A stretch of DNA of 64,000 nt, from contig JAFEUB010000786.1 of NCBI GenBank assembly GCA_024529925.1, positions 426,001 to 490,000 of the forward strand, in the 5' to 3' direction. The notes beneath the pieces were generated by a model. It worked only from the letters and a program-made list of their open reading frames with translations. It was not told the origin of the DNA and did not search any database. Shown here one piece after another: positions 59,267 to 64,000 of this stretch. This DNA comes from Ophthalmolycus amberensis. Taxonomy: Eukaryota; Chordata; Actinopteri; Perciformes; Zoarcidae. Every line of letters begins with the position of its first letter. Within the stretch, counting starts at the first letter, position 1. The position numbers and the translations under genes are program-made.

Positions 59267-59740
59267 TATGATACTTTCAAAACCTTTTGGCATTCTATCC
59301 CTTTTTTTATCACTTACTATACTATGACTGTATAATGACATACGACTAACTATACTTTGACTTATTGACGATTTGTATGACATACTTCATGGCATACTAT
59401 TACTTTCTGAAATATTATTGCTTTTTTATGACTATACTATGACTTTTTATGACAATTTGTACGATATTATGAATCTCTTTTTATTTTAGTATATTACACT
59501 ATGACATTGTTTTAATGACATACTATATTATGAATATTTTATTCATTTTATGACACTCACTTTTTGCAACATTTGTATAAAATGTAAAATAGAGTGATAC
59601 TATGTTTATAACACTGATATTCTTTGCCATGCTATATTATGATTATTTATTTCTAAAAATGTTTATCACTTTTATTTAATAACATTTGCATGATATACTC
59701 TTGTGACATTTGTATCACATATTTATTGATTTGTATTGTC
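59267..59740 (+). repeat. Degenerate AT-rich satellite, segment 6
   Basis: The satellite continues directly after the hAT target duplication (tatgatactttc, tactatactatgactgtat) and fades near 59740. Confidence 0.8.
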
Positions 59741-60988
59741 AGCAAAGGCCTCATACATTCAGAGATATTTAAGTAAAAGGTACCATGTTGTGAACAGTAT
59801 GGTAAAATCCCTAATGCTAAAAAACTTATTTATAAATCTTCATATTGACTATAATTCACTTTTTAACAAAGTTGGAAAGCTTGCTGTGATTACTTTTGGA
59901 TAAACATAAAAAAAAGGATATTAAATTGATCAAATAAAAGGATAATAAACAGTACACTTTAGGTAAACAGGTTGTTTTTGCGCTGCTTGCTATGAACTTT
60001 TGTTTAAATAACTAGAAGTCATCATCAATCTGCGATCCGTGCCCTTCAAAACAAGCTCTGGTTAACTCCATTAACAAATAACAACTTGGCACACGTTCAA
60101 ACTAAAACTTTCACATCAGTTCTTCTGTCCAGCTGCTGAGTCAAAGCAGGACGCACGGCTCGATAATGGCCTGTATATCTTTCCAAAAGAGTTTCTTTTT
60201 TTTTTTACAGGAGGCTGACCTCTTTTAAGAACAGGAAATACAAACAATTCATGACTGATTGAGATTTCTTCCCCAATGGAAAACGCCATTTGTAGACATA
60301 GAAGTGCTACATGAATTCCTTAACTTACGTTTTCTTGCAGAAACATTTAGTTTCTGTGAGCCACATTTCCCCGTCGGCACTATAAAATGTGAACGCATGA
60401 TGATGATGATGATGAATGAAGTGTAATAGTGTGTGGTTTGCTCCAGCACCACCCGCTGCAGTTTATTTTATTGTATCATCCAGCTGGTGAAGCCAATTAT
60501 TACTTAACCCATAAAACAATAAAACACTATGACACTGTTAGTGGCTGAAAACACTATAAAACACGGCTTTAATGAGCAGGTCTCATGACAGTGTATGCTG
60601 CAGTGCAGGTTGCACTCAGTACATATGCAACCAATGTGCTACGTGTAAATATATTACATATGCTGAATACATCATGGATTAATTACACATAAATGAACCG
60701 TCTTCATTACGTGTTGATTAGCTGGCAGGCTACTTAAAACCACCACCTCAATTCAGTGGAAGTAAATGGCATTTTGTTGGTGGTGCTCACAGCATTGGAA
60801 AATTCCATTTAACGTCACTTTTCAGAATCACTGTCACAAAGTACAAATTCATTGAGCTTTTTCCTGTGAACAGAGCAGCTTTGCAAGCCATAGTCCAAAA
60901 CCAAAGTCATTGACCACAGGCAGTGGTTGTGATGGCGGTGACAGTGTAACTGTACAGAACTCTGAATTCATCCCAGTGAGCTGCTTTG
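59741..60988. other. Intergenic stretch, no gene seen
   Basis: AT-rich sequence with no recognisable gene. A short (GAT)n tract (60397-60414) is the only repeat noted. Confidence 0.45.
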
Positions 60989-61208
60989 TAGCCCTGTGTA
61001 CTGGGTAGAGAGGGTTGTCCGCCAACCGAAAGGTCACCAGTTCGATCCTCGGCTGCACCGTGTCCTGTGTCGAAGTGTCCCTGAGCAACACACTGTACCC
61101 CTAACGGCTCCCCGGGCGCCTGTCATTGGCAGCCCACTGCTCCCTATATATACACAGGGATGGGTCAAATGCAGAGAATAATTTCCCCACTGTGGGACTA
61201 ATAAAGGA
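60989..61208 (+). mobile_element. tRNA-derived SINE
   Basis: The head resembles a tRNA gene: an A-box-like gtgtactgggtagag near 60996-61010 and a strong B box, agttcgatcct, at 61039-61049. The body contains gtgtcgaagtgtccctgagc, then ccccgggcgcctgtcattgg and agcccactgctccc, typical of a widespread fish SINE. The tail (61180-61208) reads aatttccccactgtggg, then actaataaagga. That tail matches the end of the LINE at 10353-10381 at 28 of 29 positions. No clear target duplication was found. Confidence 0.88.
61039..61049 (+). promoter_or_regulatory. RNA polymerase III B box of the SINE
   Basis: agttcgatcct fits the tRNA B-box consensus RGTTCRANNCY and lies at the expected distance after the A-box-like segment. 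Confidence 0.8.
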
Positions 61209-61283
61209 ATGTTTCTTCTTCTCTTGTCTAATTCCCTGCCAACACGATAAAAACATTGTATCTATGGCTGTTAAATATTAGGA

Positions 61284-62038
61284 GGGTCATTCCTACTATT
61301 CGGTGCCATTTCAGCCAGGTTTACTTCTATCAATTTATTTTAATTGTCCATGATTTTTATATTTTATCTGAAAGAGGGCTTGTAAAACTATAAGAAAAGT
61401 GTATTGGTCAAGCTCAGGATATGATGGTCTAATCATTTTGAACAGTTCTTTACATGTGAGCAAGACCAAATGTCCACCCTGTTACAGGACATTCACATCT
61501 CTATTAATGTGTTGTGAATACACAGGTGTTGTAATTATTACATTTTCTAAGAGTAAAAATGTCCCTTACTTTAGCCTTAAAATATATTTTGAACAGTATT
61601 TACAAACAAGCTTTAATTTGAAAAAAGATGTTCTCTATTTTAAGGCACAATGTAATTTCCACCCTGTTACTGTGCAAAACAGTAACAGGGTGGACGGTAA
61701 GAGGGGGGACATTTTATGCTAAAGTTAGCCATTACTACTCATGAGATGAAAAGCAAGCTAGCACATTTTTTAGTACATTTATTAACCTTATTTTCAAAAT
61801 TACCAAAAATGATTGGTTTCCACTATGACCAAGCGTAACAGGGTGGACATGTTATGGTTTACAACATCGTTCAAGCATTCTGAAACATTGATTAAAAGTT
61901 AGTTTAGACTGTTTTATGGTAGAGGGGGGTTAACCATGCAAGACAAGCTTTTAGAAAGAATTATAAGCCCATCTTTACACAAAATATACCATATTATGTA
62001 GTGGGGACGCAAATGGCACCAAATGCTAGGAATGACCC
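61284..62038. mobile_element. 755-bp MITE-like element with 28-bp terminal inverted repeats
   Basis: The left end is gggtcattcctactattcgg, then tgccattt (61284-61311). The right end, 62011-62038, is its reverse complement at about 24 of 28 positions. Inside, the string gtccaccctgttac occurs four times, twice forward (61472-61485, and 61658-61670 lacking the first base) and twice reversed (61682-61695, 61835-61848). The middle two make a perfect 16-bp hairpin (61658-61673 with 61679-61694). No transposase is visible, and no target duplication could be fixed, so the superfamily is left open. Confidence 0.8.
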
Positions 62039-63633
62039 ATCTGTGTGTAATACTAAACACTTTCAGCCAATGTTTATGTCCTGACTGATCAGAGCAGTTG
62101 TCGCCGACGTTTGCGTCGCAATGATGATTTTGAACGACACCGCGCCGCCATGCTCATCTCACATACATTATTGTGCTTATAGGCCAAGACGTGCGGAATG
62201 CTTTCAACTTTTATGATGCAAAGTCGTGCCAAGAGTGTTTCTCCGCGCCGCTTCTCTCCGCGGGGATTTCAAAGGGGAAAGCAACAACATGCTGTCATTC
62301 ATGTCCTGCCGTTCAGATGGACCATCACACTCGTATCAGGTCGGTGCGTCTGATGTGCCGAGTGACGGAACAAAATAAATAGCGAGCGCAAGTCTGTGAA
62401 AGATTTGCAATGCAGTGCGTTAATTAACGAAGGGCTATACAATTAGGCGCCCATGATTGCTGTGTGAATATCAGTGCAGTCACGTAGTTTGGGACTCGGC
62501 GCAGAGTAAACACGACTGTTTACTGAACACAAAGAGCGTAAACAAGAGCTGGCAGCAAGGACACTGCCAAGTGTAAATAGCTGGGCATTCCAAAGTATTT
62601 AAAGGTTTCCAACCATATCTTAATAGGGAGAGAAATGTAGTTAACTATTTTATTAATATATTGAAACACTATCTTTGTAGGCAAATAAGAATAAAAAGGC
62701 TTTTTTGTTGCATCAAGAATGGAAATCAGTATGTGTTTCATATAAAAGCAAACTGCTTATCCAGCATTACAGAGCTTACTGTTTTCTGAACTATTTGGAA
62801 TTCGGCAATAAACTTGAAATATGTGGAAAAGATGGTCGGGCTTTTGAACCAGCTGAAATGAACTGTACTTTTTAATATCGTGGTTTAATGTGGGACTCCA
62901 GAAAAGCTTCAGTTGAATGACAGGAAATTAATTGGCAAACATTTCGAAAAATGGATTCAAACATTTTAAGTTATTTTACGAGCTAAATGCCAAACATTCC
63001 TTAGTTTTAACTTCTTAAGTGTGAGGATTTAATGTTTTTTATTGTTCTGAATGATAGCAAACTGATTATTTTGGGGTTTTGGACTGTTGGTTGACAACAG
63101 CAATGAATTTGAAGATGTCCCATTGGGCTTTATGAAATTGTGACAGGCATTTTTTTCCTGACATTTTATAGAAAGTTATCGTTAGTCGCAGCTCAACTAT
63201 TAGTAGTTCCACAAAAATTATATCAAAGAAATCAGAATCAAGTTAATGTTGCAGGTCTTACGAATAAGGTATTGACGGTTAACATTTCAGGTTAATGCTC
63301 ATAAAACATAACCTACAGGTTCTTTTTTCTATTTCAAAATTCCAGTAATGCAGCTCTGGAAACACTGAACCTATTCAGGTAACAGGATAGAGACAAGCAT
63401 GCAGGGGAAATGTGGTGTTGGCCTCCAGATACGTTGATCCCTGTGTTTAATCTGCTGCTAATTGTAATAATATGTTCCCTCTTTTTGTTTTTTTGCTGTT
63501 GCACAACTTGACTCAGAGAACAAACACTTCATTAATCAGGTAGACTGTGGTAAGTAGTCAGTAATGAGGTGAATGTTTGAAGAATAAAGCGATAAGGACC
63601 CAAATGTTTGGTTCACACACACGTAACTATGCA
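62039..63633. other. Intergenic stretch with a CpG-rich patch
   Basis: No gene is supported. 62098-62400 is clearly richer in CpG than its AT-rich surroundings (cgccgacgtttgcgtcgc, then cgacaccgcgccgcc) and then runs into gcgttaattaacg and caattaggcgcc. This could be a regulatory element or a methylation-free patch. The remainder is AT-rich and featureless. Confidence 0.4.
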
Positions 63634-63639
63634 TTTATT
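63634..63639 (-). terminator. ndufs4: ndufs4 poly(A) signal (aataaa on the minus strand)
   Basis: Plus-strand tttatt, canonical on the minus strand, 71 nt after the stop codon. A compact 3' UTR of about 90 nt suits a housekeeping mitochondrial gene. Downstream on the minus strand is a tgtgtgtgaacc stretch that could act as the GU-rich element. Confidence 0.75.
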
Positions 63640-63709
63640 GACAAAGATGACTCAGGTCGGCTGTGGGACGAACTGATGTCCATCCAACTAACAGATGGGT
63701 GTCTTCAGT

Positions 63710-63813
63710 TTACTTAGCAGACCTCCTGGTCCTCTTATCCCAGGAGAAGTTTGCTCCGTAGGACTTCACCCGGGGCTTTGCGGTCCTCTTCTCTGTTATA
63801 TCGTAGCTCCAAC
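63710..63813 (-). CDS. ndufs4: NADH:ubiquinone oxidoreductase subunit S4, terminal coding exon
   Basis: NDUFS4 is an 18-kDa accessory subunit of mitochondrial complex I, attached at the N/Q-module junction and needed for stable assembly and activity. This exon encodes the final 33 full residues plus the last two bases of a split glycine codon, ending in TAA at 63710-63712. The reading is WSYDITEKRTAKP, then RVKSYGANFSWDKRTRRSAK. The SYGANFSW-x-KRTR core is the conserved C-terminus in vertebrates, including the RTRxS site discussed for phosphorylation in mammals. The acceptor is a clean cttcag on the minus strand (63814-63819). Upstream exons lie beyond 64000. The gene converges on arl15, in the same relative arrangement as in mammals. 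Confidence 0.95.
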
Positions 63814-64000
63814 CTGAAGTAGAAACATCAGGGTAAGTGATGGGGGCGAGAGCGTCACGTATATTCACTTTGGATGCGTTCCAAACACAACGAGGTGTTT
63901 TGTCGACATCAACAGGCTGCGTGTAGTCAGAACTTCACTAATCACTTTCATGGTGCAATAAACAGAGTAAGCCAGTTTCCTTTGCTTAGTTTCAACAAAC
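63814..64000 (-). other. ndufs4: ndufs4 last intron, 3' part
   Basis: Intron sequence upstream of the terminal exon on the minus strand, with a pyrimidine-containing acceptor (gtttctacttcag). It continues past the window edge. Confidence 0.8.

Noticed and set aside
60989..61060. Possible tRNA gene
   Set aside because: A and B boxes are present, but the acceptor and anticodon stems do not close into a cloverleaf, and the segment runs into a SINE body and LINE-type tail.

Overview
This window looks like ordinary nuclear DNA of a percomorph-type teleost fish. The evidence is two vertebrate gene ends with spliced exons, long non-coding stretches, dense dinucleotide microsatellites, and a transposon load typical of fish: L2, L1 and Rex1-like LINEs, a tRNA-derived SINE, hAT-type elements, and BEL/Pao and Gypsy remnants. 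No bacterial-type operons, tRNA, rRNA or CRISPR were seen.

Only two host gene parts can be supported. The terminal coding exon of arl15 lies at 33864-34016 on the + strand. The terminal coding exon of ndufs4 lies at 63710-63813 on the - strand. They converge tail to tail across about 29.7 kb. Everything before 33864 is best read as arl15 intron, and everything after 63813 as ndufs4 intron. No other exon of either gene was found.

Layout. 1-33863 is intronic. It holds two near full-length copies and one fragment of an unnamed repeat family beginning CATAGACTG, an older hAT-like element split by one of those copies, a 5'-truncated Rex1-like LINE 3' end at 10.3-11.1 kb, a 142-bp CT-rich block, a perfect 21-bp hairpin at 22.9 kb, and an uninterrupted 88-unit GAG array at 25.3 kb. 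34017-45807 is the arl15 3' UTR followed by intergenic DNA with microsatellites and a hAT-like fragment. 45808-59740 is the most unusual part: an old, AT-rich, degenerate satellite with a unit of about 24 bp. It is broken into six pieces by an LTR, a GC-rich retroelement-like segment, an L2 LINE, a Gypsy remnant, a BEL/Pao remnant with its 3' LTR, a segment with an L1 fragment, and a hAT element with an exact 8-bp target duplication. 59741-63633 holds a SINE, a 755-bp inverted-repeat element and a CpG-rich patch.

The elements are linked in places. The SINE at 61 kb and the LINE at 10.3 kb share a 29-nt 3' tail with one mismatch, the expected signature of a SINE mobilised by that LINE's machinery. 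Nesting gives relative ages: satellite before LINE, LTR and hAT insertions; the hAT-like element at 16.5 kb before the CATAGACTG copy inside it. Family names for repeats come from recognising encoded motifs and termini, not from a database search.
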